This document shows positions 50,904-61,829 of a DNA stretch of 64,000 nt, piece after piece (the first letter of the stretch is position 1; each line of letters starts with the position of its first letter). This stretch comes from Fratercula arctica (taxonomy: Eukaryota > Chordata > Aves > Charadriiformes > Alcidae). A program made the position numbers and the translations under genes. A model generated the notes under the pieces. It did no database searches, was not told the DNA's origin, and saw only the letters and a list, made by a program, of their open reading frames with translations. The DNA lies in the NCBI GenBank assembly GCA_947846985.1, contig CANTUZ010000026.1, positions 57,084,730-57,148,729 of the forward strand, given 5' to 3'.

Positions 50904-51000
50904 TTGAAGATGTCCCTGCCCACTGCAGGGGGGTTGGACTAGATGACCTTTAGAGGTCCCTTCCAACCCAACACATTCTATGATTCTATGACTCTATGAA

Positions 51001-54000
51001 ATGGAGTTTAAGGATGGTTGTAGCACTATCCTATACAGAAAAGACATATTCTGTGCATAGATAAACAAGGGTGAGGAATTTGCTAATCACTGCTTAATAT
51101 TGTTTATTTATGAGGGCTTCATACCCTATTGTGCTCACATCAATGGCCCAGGCAAAGATTTGCATCATGAGCCCAAAGTCTCTGAGAAGTTTTATGTCCG
51201 GTGATACTTGGTTATTTATAAACAACAAGCGACCTGGCTGTACTGCCTGCTGTCTGTCTCTGGGTTGAGACACAGAGACTGCTTCGCTCTTCTTGTGCTT
51301 TGGAAAATAAAGAGGTGGAACACAGAGGGCTAACATCAGGAGACTGAGTGTCTTCCCTGTTTGTCAGTATGAGATTGGTGTTTCCATAAGGGAGCAGTGA
51401 TAAAATGTAAAGTAGTTGTCTCAAAATGCCCAGTGTATATTTTGTGGGTCACTGCAAAGGATACACGGCAGCTGCCTAGGACAAGAAATGTGAAATGTGG
51501 TATCCCTAAGGCCATAACTCACCTCTGTGGCCTAAGAGATGACAGTTACCTGTGAGTCTGAATAAAACAAATTGGCACTACGACTTCTGAAGAGGGCAGT
51601 TTGAAACGGACTGTTTACGGCAAGGTGCTACCAGAGATCATTTCCTCCACGGTCCCCAGGGTACTGTGGGTACAAGCTGATAAAGAGGTGTCCCCTCCTC
51701 TGCTCCTCCACTTTTTCACAAGGTAAGGGCAGAGAAGGAAAAAGAGGGCAGTACCTCGACTGGTGCTGGAGGTCCAATGCAAACCCCAAGGGGATCTACC
51801 TCAATTTCCTCAGTTTTCTATTAGCTAGATCACTGATTGTGGTCCCTCTAAATTTTTTTTTTAAATGATCTTTTGCTTTTTGGCTTGAGGAGATGGGCAC
51901 AACCTGCTGTAAGTAGGATCTTTACATAAGCAGCATTTAATTACCCAATCAGTAACTTAATTTTATAAATCTTGACACAACAGAGCTTACAGTATATAAC
52001 CACTGTAACTACATTTTTTGTAGTTCTCTACAGATCTAAGATTGAAACCTTTCATTTCCACACAGTGGAAAGGAATTTATTTGAGGTAACTGACATCCTA
52101 TCTAGCTGGAATAAAGGAGAGGCCAGCATCTCAGATGACAAATCTAATCTTGGAGAGCAGTTCTGCTATGGCAAATCTGTATTTTCCAATTTAACATGTT
52201 CACCCCATGCTCAAACAAGAAGCAAAGGTAGGAAATCATTTGCCTACAGTGTCATAGGCTGGAGATGAATATGACTGCATGGGTGAAATTCAGAGATGTG
52301 AAGATCGGAGTCTGAAACCTGCCATTTGATTGCACTGAGGTACTCTGCCTTCCAGCTGTCCATCCAGGAAAGCCTTGGGTGTCATACCTGCCAGACATAT
52401 GAGGTTATCTTTGATTCCTTGAGCAGCTGAAACTAGCTATCTACATTTTGGCAGCTGATTTCAGACCCTTATTTCCTGTCTCCATGTCCATAACCTCACG
52501 CTATGGCCAGGCTCTATTTGTGCTGAATGGGGAGTGTGGGGAGAAAAGACACTGTCTCATCCAAAGAGGAGGCAAGAAAAGGATGTCCTACATTTTGCTT
52601 CTTTCCAAAGTATCTGCTTTGATGGTCTGGACACCAGTGTCCAAATCATCCTCCTGAAAGAAGGCAAAGCTCTCTAACATCTCTCATGGGAATCCTTGCG
52701 CAACTGCCATGGTGCAAGTGTGGTGTTGTACTCCCAAAACTGACATGAGAAAAAAAGAAGAAAATGGGGCTATTATTTTGTTTTCTCTCTGATAGATAAG
52801 TCAGAAGTGAGGTGTGTTGTATCTTTTAGAGACCAAATAAGCTAGTATCACCCAAACCCACGTCAGAATTGCAATCTGCAAAATGCCATACCAGGTCGTA
52901 TTTACTCATGAAACTAAATCAATTACAAGACCAAAAGCAGCCTTTTTATGTGCAAAGGTATGTTGTGTGCAGAAGGGCTATTACAGAGGTTGGGTCCTGA
53001 GTAGGAAGAATTTTAAAACCAGCATGGTGTGATCTCTGCTTTACTTAAAAAAAAAAAAAAAAAAAAGAACATTTTTATTTCTTCCATTTTTTATTTCCCT
53101 GATTTGAAAGGGGGGAGCCGGATAAACGTTACAGTTGATCAAATCTCAAACCGCGACACTTGCCAAACCAAAGATGATTGTGTGAGTTCATTACTATTGG
53201 TTTCTTTTCTCTGTCCTCAGAGGCAGAGCAGTCACAATGATATATTGTTATTCTCTGGGATAAATAGCTATATTTTACAGATATTAGATACAGGCGAGTC
53301 CTAAGCCTTGATGTTTGCAGATCTTGCATGGTAACTCTTGCTCATTGCTCTGTGGAAAAACAGGGCTGCATTACTCTGAGAGTAACAAGCAGAAGCCCGT
53401 GCCAAGGAGATGGGAGTTGGCATTTCTTAGAGAGCTCTACAATACACTTGAGGAAAAGAGGCCTACCCTAGAAATGAATTTCATTTATACTGGCTCGAGA
53501 GAAAGGCACCTCCAGGAAGATAAACATATGGCAGTTTTTCCATCTAAAAATTCCTTTTACAGATCAAATATAAAAATAAGAATAAAGCGCTGTACAAGTA
53601 ACATGATACACAACAGAAGAAAAAAAATGCAGCTACAGCAATCAGAATAAAACATCAGGCTGAGGCTCACTGAAGAAGGAGCCAGCATTGTTCCTGCGAG
53701 CAGCAGGCCCGCCTCGTTCCCTCGCCCACTTGTTTCCACCCCAGGTTGCCCCATGCTGGCCATCGCTCAACCTAGCAAAAACAATGACGAAAATGATTCG
53801 TTTTCAGCAGAATTAACTCCCTGTTTTGGCTTACCACGTAAGCACACAAGCAGTTGGAATGGCGTCCTTTGGCAGCAGTGCCAATTTAAACTGCGCGTGG
53901 AATTACATAGGCTCCCAGAGAGGAGCTCTGGAGAGGATTAACAGAAACTCTGCAGTGCCTTGTGCTATGAGGAGGATGATTTGGTCACTGGTGTCCAGGC

Positions 54001-54877
54001 TGCCAAAGCAGATGATGCTTCCATGCTGAGGAAAGGAATCCCTGTAGATTTACACGTGTACAGTCTCCTTTTATGTGTCTCAAGTACGGGAATGGGGATG
54101 ACCTTCCCGACACTTCTGTGGACGTATGAGGGAGTTTTCCTGTCACTCTCCACCTTTGGCCTGAAAGGCATCTGATTATAAGATGAGCTAATGAAGAGTG
54201 AGTCAGGGAGCATGGCAGCCCATTCAGTTCGCCCAAAGTAGGTATCGAAATATCATTTCTTTGAGTACAGCACACCAGGTTTGCACTCGGGAATACCAGA
54301 GCACATGGAGTACGCACCACCACCCCTTTTGTCCATTTAACTCCTCTAGCTCTCACTTCAGCAGAAACTGCTTTGAAACCTTAATTCAAAGCTGTATTCC
54401 ACTTCAGGACAAACCAGACCCCATTCCCTCTGCAGGTTTAGCACTCACAAGCCCTGCCCGGCTGCACTCCTCTCCCAAGGTGGAGACATCAGCGCCCAGA
54501 AGCAGAAGCTGCCCTTCCATTCCCTGGACACCATCCTGGATTGGTGAGGTCAGTTCAGCTCCTCCACAGCCAGTGGGCTGGATGCAACTAACCATCCCAC
54601 ACCATGGACACTGCCAGCACTCGGCTCCATGCCATCCAACGTCAGACGCCGTCTCATCTCAGTCCCAGAGGTGCTGACTGCTATTCCTGGTGGAAGGGGG
54701 CAGACTATCTGAAATCATACCTCACTGATCCATTTGGGAGTGGGGATTTTATGAAAACTAGGCACTGTTTTACTTCTACCACCCCAGAACTTCCTGTCTA
54801 GCTGTCTGTCTGTGTTAGCATCTCATTGTACACACAGGCTAACATTGTACCCTTTCCTGTGCTGTGGGACGTGCTGA
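51001..54877. other. Unique non-coding DNA, no gene seen
   Basis: Holds an A20 run (53047-53066) and no recognised transposon. Frames such as the 111-codon one at 53315-53650 or the 159-codon one at 54198-54677 overlap antisense frames and match nothing known to me. Confidence 0.55.
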
Positions 54878-55272
54878 TCATAGAATCACAGAATCACCTA
54901 AGTTGGTAAGGACCTTTCAGATCATCTAGTCCAACCATCAACATAACCCTTGGCAAAAACCATCACTAAACCATATCTCTAAGCACTATATGTACCCGTC
55001 TTTTAAAACCCTCCAGGGATGATGACTCAACCACTTCCCTGGGCAGCCTGTTCCAATGCTTGCTAACCCTTTCAGTGTAAAAATTTTTCCTAATATCCAG
55101 TCTAAAACTCCCCTGGAGCAACCTGAGGCCATTTCCTCTTGTCCTATCACTTGTTACTTGGGAGAAGAGATCAACCCCCACCTGGCTACAACCTCCTTTC
55201 AGGTAGTTGTAAAGAGCGATAAGGTCTCCCCTCAGCCTCCTTTTCTCCAGGCTAAACAACCCCAGCTCTCTC
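54878..55272 (-). mobile_element. CR1 LINE 3' fragment of another subfamily, minus
   Basis: The plus strand starts ATCATAGAATCACAGAATCA and continues through an antisense 3' UTR that differs from the other copies here (AACATAACCCTTGGCAAAAA), so a different CR1 subfamily is likely. ORF2 sequence follows up to the phrase [13 protein letters not shown] and stops at about 55272. The fragment is 395 bp long and 5'-truncated. Confidence 0.93.
54966..55272 (-). pseudogene. CR1 ORF2 C-terminal fragment, frame intact
   Basis: About 101 codons without a stop: [18 protein letters not shown], then [54 protein letters not shown] and the end LRDMV. The final residues differ from the LSNLV ending of the other copies, supporting a separate subfamily. 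It is too short to have any catalytic part. Confidence 0.92.
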
Positions 55273-55557
55273 GAGGAAGATGAAGACAATGGATAAATGA
55301 ATGAAAACTGAGTAACCTTGGAAGGTTAAAACCAAAGTAACACTCCTTGTACATCCTGAATGAGTAATGTGAGTCCAGCAGAGTTAGTTATATATTACTA
55401 TCATCCTCTGCGTTGATTTATCACTTAATGTCTGCAGAGTAAAGTTTGTTCTGAAGTAATGGTTTTCATCGTGCTGTTACTCACACATTTAAAAATGTTT
55501 GCCCAACAACTAAAAGAACAGGCAAGTAAGACAGGTTTTCACAGGAGTTCGGTGCCC

Positions 55558-56092
55558 TGTTGTGGTTTAACAGCAGCCAGCAGCTAGGACCATGCAGCCA
55601 CTTGCTCACTCCCCCTTCCCCCCACAAGAAGGGTAAGAAGAAGGGGGAGAAATGAAGGGGAAAGGGAAAAAAAAACCCCTAACTTGTGGGTTGAGATAAA
55701 GCCAGTTTCATAAAACAATGACGGAAAGGAAAATAAGAACAACAATAATAATAATGGTAAGAGAATACACAAGACACAAATCACTCACTGCCCGATGAAT
55801 TCGTTACCCAGCTCAACCCAAGCAGTAATCGTGGATTGCCATCCCCCAGCCAACCCCCATTTATGTACCAAGCATGGGTCTATGGTACGGAATATTCCAT
55901 TGGCCATTATATTGTTCTGTCTATGCTCCTTCTCAGCTTCCAGGGAAAGCTGAAAAAAGTCCTTGAGTAGTATAAACATCAGTTAGCAAAAAGTAAAACA
56001 ATATGCATTATTGACATTCCTTTCATACCAAATCTGAAAACACAGCCACCACTAGAAAGAAAATTAACTCTATCTCAGCTGAAACCAGGACA
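55558..56092 (-). mobile_element. Solo LTR of an avian endogenous retrovirus
   Basis: A 535-bp block bounded by TGTTGTGGTTTAAC and AAACCAGGACA, which are imperfect inverted ends of the TG...CA type. On the minus strand it begins TGTCCTGGTTTCAGCTGAG and near its end reads TATCTCAACCCACAAGTT followed by T-rich sequence. These match a common bird LTR that I know as an ERVL-class type; the class is from memory. No gag, pol or env sequence lies on either side, so it is a solo LTR left after recombination between two LTRs. The 5 bp outside each end (TGCCC and CCAGT) do not match, so no target duplication is visible. Confidence 0.78.
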
Positions 56093-57219
56093 CCAGTTTT
56101 CTTCATTACCTTTCAAAAACATTTACATTGCCTTTTGCTTCCAGTGTAACCCTGCTCTTACCTTGTCTCTAGACTTTTGTAGGCAAGGTCTAGATGGAAT
56201 TTTTTTCAGTGCAACTACCGGTTTTCACTAAAAGAACAATGAAAATCAGTGTACATCTGTTAATAAAACTGAGAGGATTTCTTGCAGCATGGTGCCACTG
56301 TGGAGTCTCCATGTCTTTTTTTTTTATTCTGGACTTCTGGTATCTAAATACTGCTGAAACAGAGTGTATGAAGCTGTGGCACAGAAGCAGAAGGAACAAA
56401 CTGAGAGAGAAAGGATGGAAAAACCTCAGGAAAAAAAAAAAAAAGATAGTTAACATGTAATTTCTTCTTTGTAATAATATTGTTCGAGACTTTGAATGGC
56501 AAAGTTTTTAATGTTTGGTTTTTTTTTTTTTTTTTCTCATTTACAACAGATGAGAGACTGGTCCTTAAAATGAGTTAAGGGGAAGCAGGAAGTGGTGGAT
56601 TTATAACAGCGGAGATACATGGTTCTTTAATGAAGACAACTGTTTTCAGCTTTTTTCATGCAGCTATCACAGCACTTCTCAGTTTCCACCTGAAGATCTT
56701 CAGGGTCTGTTATAGATTTGAGGGGTTATGTGAGTGTTTACCTCCATCCTTGAATTTTCCTCTTACAAAGAGTTTCAGACTCAGTTGACTTTGCTGGCAG
56801 AGGCTGATGGGTAGTCCTAGGGAAGATGTCAGGTTGTCACCGTCGCATTTCTCCCCATTTGTGAAATTATACACATACTTGGCATGGTGAGGCTACAGGG
56901 CTGAAGGGACATAGAGGCCATATGAAGTCTGGGACTTCGTAGACAAAGTCTGAGTGGATGGACAAGGAGAAGGAGGATCAGTGCTGGAAAGATACAGAGC
57001 CCCAGGAAGGTACTTTTCAGTGGAATGTTCATCTAGTAAATGTGGCTAAAGAGCTGGCTCTGCCACCCCTTGTCCTGCTCTCAAGGGCTCTGTTATTAAA
57101 TGATTTCCGTTGGCAGCACTCCTTGGGCCAAAATCCCACGCACTTAAGAACAGCAGTAAGACACAGAAGATCAAGCTACGAGTTTGCTGAGATCCCACTG
57201 GTGTGCCTGGTGTTTTCAG
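56093..57219. other. Unique non-coding DNA, no gene seen
   Basis: Contains an A14 run (56431-56444) and a T17 run (56519-56535). No gene or repeat body was recognised. Confidence 0.55.
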
Positions 57220-57690
57220 TCCACCTCACTGTCCACTTATCTAACCCACACTTCATCCATGTGTCAATAAGGATGCTTACAGGAAACAGTGCTGATATTC
57301 CTGCCAAAGTCAAGATAAACAGCAACCACTGTTCTCCGCTTATCCATCAAGCCAGTCATCTCATCCTAGAAGGAAATCTTCAGGCATTGTTTCCCCTTTG
57401 TAAACCCATAAATTGATAGTGATTACTGTCAATCATCTTCTTGTCCTCATATGTTTGGGAAAGGCTACTAAGATTGTTCCCTCAATTGCATAAGACTGGC
57501 CAGCCTATAGTTCCCCAAGATCCTCCTTCCTGTTCCTCTTGAAGACAGAGGTGACATTTACTTTCTTCCAGTCCTCAGGAACCTCCCCATGTCACCAAGA
57601 CCTTTTGAAGGTAATTGTAAGTGGTGTCACAGTTACATCAGCCAGCTCCCTTAGCACGCTCAGACGTGTCCCATCAGGATATTAGATACG
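57220..57690 (-). mobile_element. Old CR1 LINE reverse-transcriptase fragment, minus
   Basis: Minus-strand translations in shifting frames give the reverse-transcriptase order: LRELADV, then GEVPEDWKKVNVTSVFKR (about 57540-57595), GFTKGKQCL (about 57385-57415), DKRRTVV and VYLDFG (57301-57330). VYLDF is reverse-transcriptase motif A and keeps its catalytic aspartate. Frames shift and stops occur, so it is dead. Neither the 3' UTR nor the tail is present, so this is an internal fragment of an old copy. Its lower-coordinate edge is approximate. Confidence 0.75.
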
Positions 57691-59207
57691 TGGATTAGGA
57701 CATCAGAGTATACATATTAGATTCATATTTTATTACTTTTTTTTCTGATACATGTAATTTTTAAGCTATGATATATTTCTAGAAGGTGCTGTAATACTCA
57801 ACTAAGTGAAAACAGAACTGCTTTAATGACGCTGACCTTTCAATATACTGAGTCATCATGACTCTTGTGTCAGCCTCAAATATATCCTTTCCAAGTAACT
57901 TCCTTGGAACTATGGTGTCAGATGAGGAAAGAGGAATAGGCCAAAAGCTATTGGAAAAATCCTGCTGTTGTGTAAACAGAGGTGTTTGGATAAATGAGGT
58001 GTGTGTGTACCAAAGGAGAAAAAAAAGAATTAAAAAAAAAAAGGAGCCCTGCAGGGGTCTAAAGGGAAGATATAATTTTTTAATTCTTCTCAGGAGTTTT
58101 GTTTTCATAATCACTCTCCCTGACAGCAGAGTCTCCCAGGTCTTGATGAATCTACTGCTATCACATTCAATGCTGCAACTTCCAGGGGGGACCCAGGGAG
58201 GTGGGAGCTGGGGTTTCAAAGAAGCTCATAGCCACATGTTCCAGCTGGGCTGCAGCCAGGGTTTCAAAATCAAAAAGAGCACAAAAAAGAAGAATTCTTC
58301 AAAATGAGGAAATGTGGTCCCCTCTTTGGGGGCTTTAACAGAAGTTGAGCTCTTTTGACACAAATCCAGATGCAATTACAAAATACCTCACGAAATCAGC
58401 TGCACGCTTAACCCCTTTGGTTTCCTCAGAGGAGAGGGGAAAAGCTTTAAGTGATGCCTTCAGTTTGCAGTTATTGACTGAATACATTTCTGAGGAGGGA
58501 TACAAAAGTTTTTTTTCTCACTATGGTAAAGAAGTAGATAAAGTTTTATGCAACTAATAGATTTCCATAACTCATATATTCCCCAAATCTTCATTTGTAG
58601 CTACTGACTTCTATCAGGTCTGCCCCACATCATTCTGTGTTAATAGTATTCCTAACTAGCTGCACTTTTGGTGTTTCTCTCAAATTAACCTGGTCCCACT
58701 AGGTCAAAAAACACATGTCCAAACGTTGTTGTGAATATGATTTTCCTAAGATAGCTACAGTTCATGAGTTTTAAACTTTTATCAGGACACGGTTATAACT
58801 AAAATAGCCTAGCACTAGAGGGAAGATGGAAACAAAGATCCACCCAGCTGGGAGCAGTTTGATTGCTTCCTAAAATAAAGACTGAAAGCAAGAATAAGAG
58901 AAATTCCTCAACTTTTCTCAGACAGATTTCCAAATCGCTATTCCAGCACCCACTGGGTCAGTAATGGTGCACATCCAGTTGTAATAGCAGTTTCTCAGGA
59001 ACCACACTAATAAAAGCACATACAAGATTACTTTATCAGATCTATTAATATTTTTCCGACTTTGTTAAGCGCTCTGACATCCTTCAGTGGAAAAATTCAT
59101 GCCATTTTTACTTTGTGAAAGTGGAAACTGACTCAAAGGGCTGATCAAAAGAATTGTTAAGAGCCTGAAATATACTTAGAGTCTGAGTAGGACAGGAAAA
59201 GGATGAA
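57691..59207. other. Unique non-coding DNA, no gene seen
   Basis: AT-rich sequence. Overlapping 146- and 149-codon frames on opposite strands at 57.78-58.31 kb match no known family. I see nothing else. Confidence 0.55.
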
Positions 59208-59600
59208 TGTAAGGGAGAAGTGATAGACACCTACAAAATTATGAATGATGCAATGAAGCTGAAAGGGCAGGATTTACTCTGTAACACCGTGGAGGACCTG
59301 TGAGACACACAGTGATTCCAGGCAACCCACAAAGTGTATAGGGCAGCAATTTTAAAATAAAGACCAAAATAGAAAAAGAAGTGTGCTTTCATCTGTAAGG
59401 CAGGAAATGCAGGAATTCATTGTCATGCAATGCAGTGGAGACTGAAAGGATAAATGGCTTCAGAAAGGATTTTTTACTAGTGCATAGAAGTTAGTTCCAA
59501 GGGTGGCTCAGATATTTCCAGGTTTGATAAACCCCCAGGCTACTAACTGGAAGATTACTGGATATAGCAGGAAAAGGACCATGTACTGTGTTCACAAAAA
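59208..59600 (+). mobile_element. Ancient CR1 LINE ORF2 C-terminal fragment, plus
   Basis: AAGTGATAGACACCTACAAA with ATTATGAATGATG matches the old CR1 phrase 'ATGATAGA.GTCTATAAAATTATGAATGGT'. Further on, GGCAGCAATTTTAAAATAAA and the phrase NSL...NAVE (59411-59440) correspond to the ORF2 C-terminal 'F..NSLP..AVE' segment. GATAAATGGCTTCAGAAAGG then follows. Traces may extend to about 59660 (CTGTCTGATCCAGGCA). All frames are broken. Confidence 0.68.
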
Positions 59601-61096
59601 AAGAATAAGAGCTTCCCTGTGAGACTCTGGATCTGTCTGATCCAGGCAAGCAAGTCTGGGAAGGGAGCAGGCACCAAGTGGTAAGAAGCACTGGCAGCAG
59701 TAAGTTGCTCTTTTATAATTCACATTTCCTCAGCATGACTGTCCCCAGACATACAGGTGTAGCAATTCTACCAGCACCACTGCTATCAGTGTGTAAGCTA
59801 TTCTCATCTGGTACTTTGCACCATGCAGAAAAGGTCTATAGCAGGCTGTGGAGCAAGGAAGAATTTGGCCCTATGTGCCTATTGCTTCCTCTGAGGTCTG
59901 ACACGGACATCAGCCTACATGCACGAATAACTGGCACAGAGAGAAAAACCCTGTTGTCTCCCTGCCAGGTTTAAATGTCGCAACCATTCTCAGGGGACTG
60001 ATCTAAAACCTACTAAAGTCAACAGCAAAAGCTCCTTCTTTTTTAAGGGGGCTCGTGATGAGTTCAGGCTAGAGAGGAAATCCCAGGAGACATCTTCCAC
60101 AGACAGATGGACAGGAGAGCATGGGATGATTAGTAAGAGTGTTTCAGTTTCCCTGTTAAGCAATGGTTTAATAAAAGCAGTTTTCACAAATGATGTTTCA
60201 CAATAACCAGAGGATGTTACACTAGTGGTTACACATTCAAAACAGCTCCGCAGGCATCAGCAGATCAAACTATTTGGCCAAGTGAATGGAGCTACAAACC
60301 AAAAAAAACAGACCCTGGCTTCAAGGAGCAGTAACAGTCTTGCCATTAATTTGTGCTTTTTCATAATAAAATAACACCAGGCAACCCCAGCAAATTCATG
60401 TGAAGCCACTTGCTAGCTTCATCAGCAAATATCCTTCCAGGATGTGATTGCAGGGCAGGGCTTTCCCTGTGGGACAGCACGGTGTGAGTGTGTTTAACCC
60501 AGCAGCTTCCCACTTACGTCTGTTCATTCATTTCACACTGTGGCCTGCCTCAGTGTAAGGTGTGGGATGGTACAAGGTTATTGTCCCTCATTTGGGGCCC
60601 ACAGGCTTCCAGTATCAAGAGATATCTGGGTTTTTTTTTTTTGCTTTCCAGGGGTAGCAGGTGAAAGAGCCTGTGTAAGTCTGGAAGGGGAGCTGTGAGG
60701 AGGAGAGGCGCAGTGGAGGAGTGCAGGGATGCTAGCCACTTGCCCCAGCTGAGGGTCTGGCTGTTGGCATGTAGCACTTCTAAGACAGCAGCAAACACAC
60801 AGAAGCACTGATCCCCGCTTGCTGGTTTTAGATGTTCTTAGCATCACAAAAGAGCCAAAGCAAGGTTTGGGACTCAGGACTGCAGCCCCTTGCTTCTTAG
60901 ATGTTACATTTGGAGGAGTACAGACCTCAAGCAGCTACCCCCTCAACTGTTTGTTCTCAAAAAAACAATGCAAAATAAACTTTTATCTCTCCCAGGCAAA
61001 GGATGTATTTGTTTTTGTGTTTTTCTGAATCCCAGGGCTCATGAAACATTCCAGTAAATTTGCTGCCTGGGCAGCAAGATGATTTGTTACCAGGAT

Positions 61097-61154
61097 TTCT
61101 TTTTCTTCTTTTCTTCTTCTTTGTTTTCTTTTTTTTTTTTCCCCTCTTCTATTT
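61097..61154 (+). repeat. T/C-rich tract (TTC-like, then T14)
   Basis: Pyrimidine stretch with TTC and TTTTC units, one G at about 61123, and a long T run. It gives a spurious Phe-rich frame. Confidence 0.9.
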
Positions 61155-61384
61155 TGCTTTTATGAAGTATTCATGTTTACTTCTATGCCTTGGGGGAAAA
61201 CTCAAGCCATTTGGCTGCATAAGATACCCACAGTCAATCTGAACAGTGCTGCATCTGTGATGGGGGAAAGAGGCATCTATTTACAGTGCTGGGGATGTTA
61301 AACTTGGAAATAAGCTTTTTATTTTTATTTTTAACCTGGAATGGAGCTATGTATGGCTGCAGACATTTCTCCATTTAGACTGCG

Positions 61385-61480
61385 GGTCTTTCCAGTAATT
61401 ATGGCCCAAACCCAAGTCCCACTGACGTCAATGGGATTCTCTCCATTGACTTCAAGGGGAGCTAGACCAGGCCTTGCCTT
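61385..61480. repeat. Old 'CCCACTGACGTCAATGGG' repeat with a perfect CRE
   Basis: CCCACTGACGTCAATGGG is followed 7 bp later by CCATTGACTTCAAGGGGAGC, two tries at the same near-palindromic core in direct succession. This matches the wording of an ancient amniote repeat. TGACGTCA at 61423-61430 is a perfect CREB/ATF palindrome, as in the copy at 5420. Family identity is inference. Confidence 0.5.
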
Positions 61481-61803
61481 GAGGAACAAAGCCAAGGCAG
61501 GATAAAGCCTTCCGCTTTCTCACCCAAGGAAAAACACTGTGAACTTACCAGCACTTAGAGACCACTCCGAGCTATTCCTCCTCCTCCTACCTGCCTCTTT
61601 CATATGAATTTAGAGTATGTCTACTCCCCTTCGAATTCTCTTACAATGCCCAAGAATGTATCTCATCTGCAACATCCTCCCGCTTGTCCTCAAAGCCTGT
61701 TCGTAAACCCCTTGGAGCAGTGCTAAAATGAGTCAGGCATCTCCTCTGCTGCCTTGCCTTTCCTTTGCAGGCCTTTCCTCTGAAAAAATTCTGAGATCAA
61801 GCT

Positions 61804-61829
61804 AAAAAAAAAAAAAAAAAAAAAAAAAA
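61804..61829 (+). repeat. Homopolymer A26
   Basis: Twenty-six A followed by GGAGGGG. No SINE or LINE body was recognised upstream. Confidence 0.9.

Larger units (their letters stand above)
50091..51000 (+). mobile_element. CR1 LINE, best preserved copy, plus
   Basis: 5'-truncated within the reverse-transcriptase palm (first codons TKLSGVVD) and complete to the 3' end. ORF2 stops at 50903, the 3' UTR phrase GGGGTTGGACTAGATGACC follows, and the element ends in ATTCTATGATTCTATGACTC and one further worn octamer at 50999-51000. No poly-A is present, as is normal for CR1, which ends in short direct repeats. Sequence before 50091 is not CR1. Confidence 0.97.

Noticed and set aside
54198..54677. A 159-codon Ser/Pro-rich plus frame
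   Set aside because: It overlaps minus-strand frames of similar length, has no domain I recognise and no splice context.
57779..58307. Overlapping 146- and 149-codon frames on opposite strands
   Set aside because: Both contain low-complexity Lys or Phe stretches from A/T runs and match no known family.
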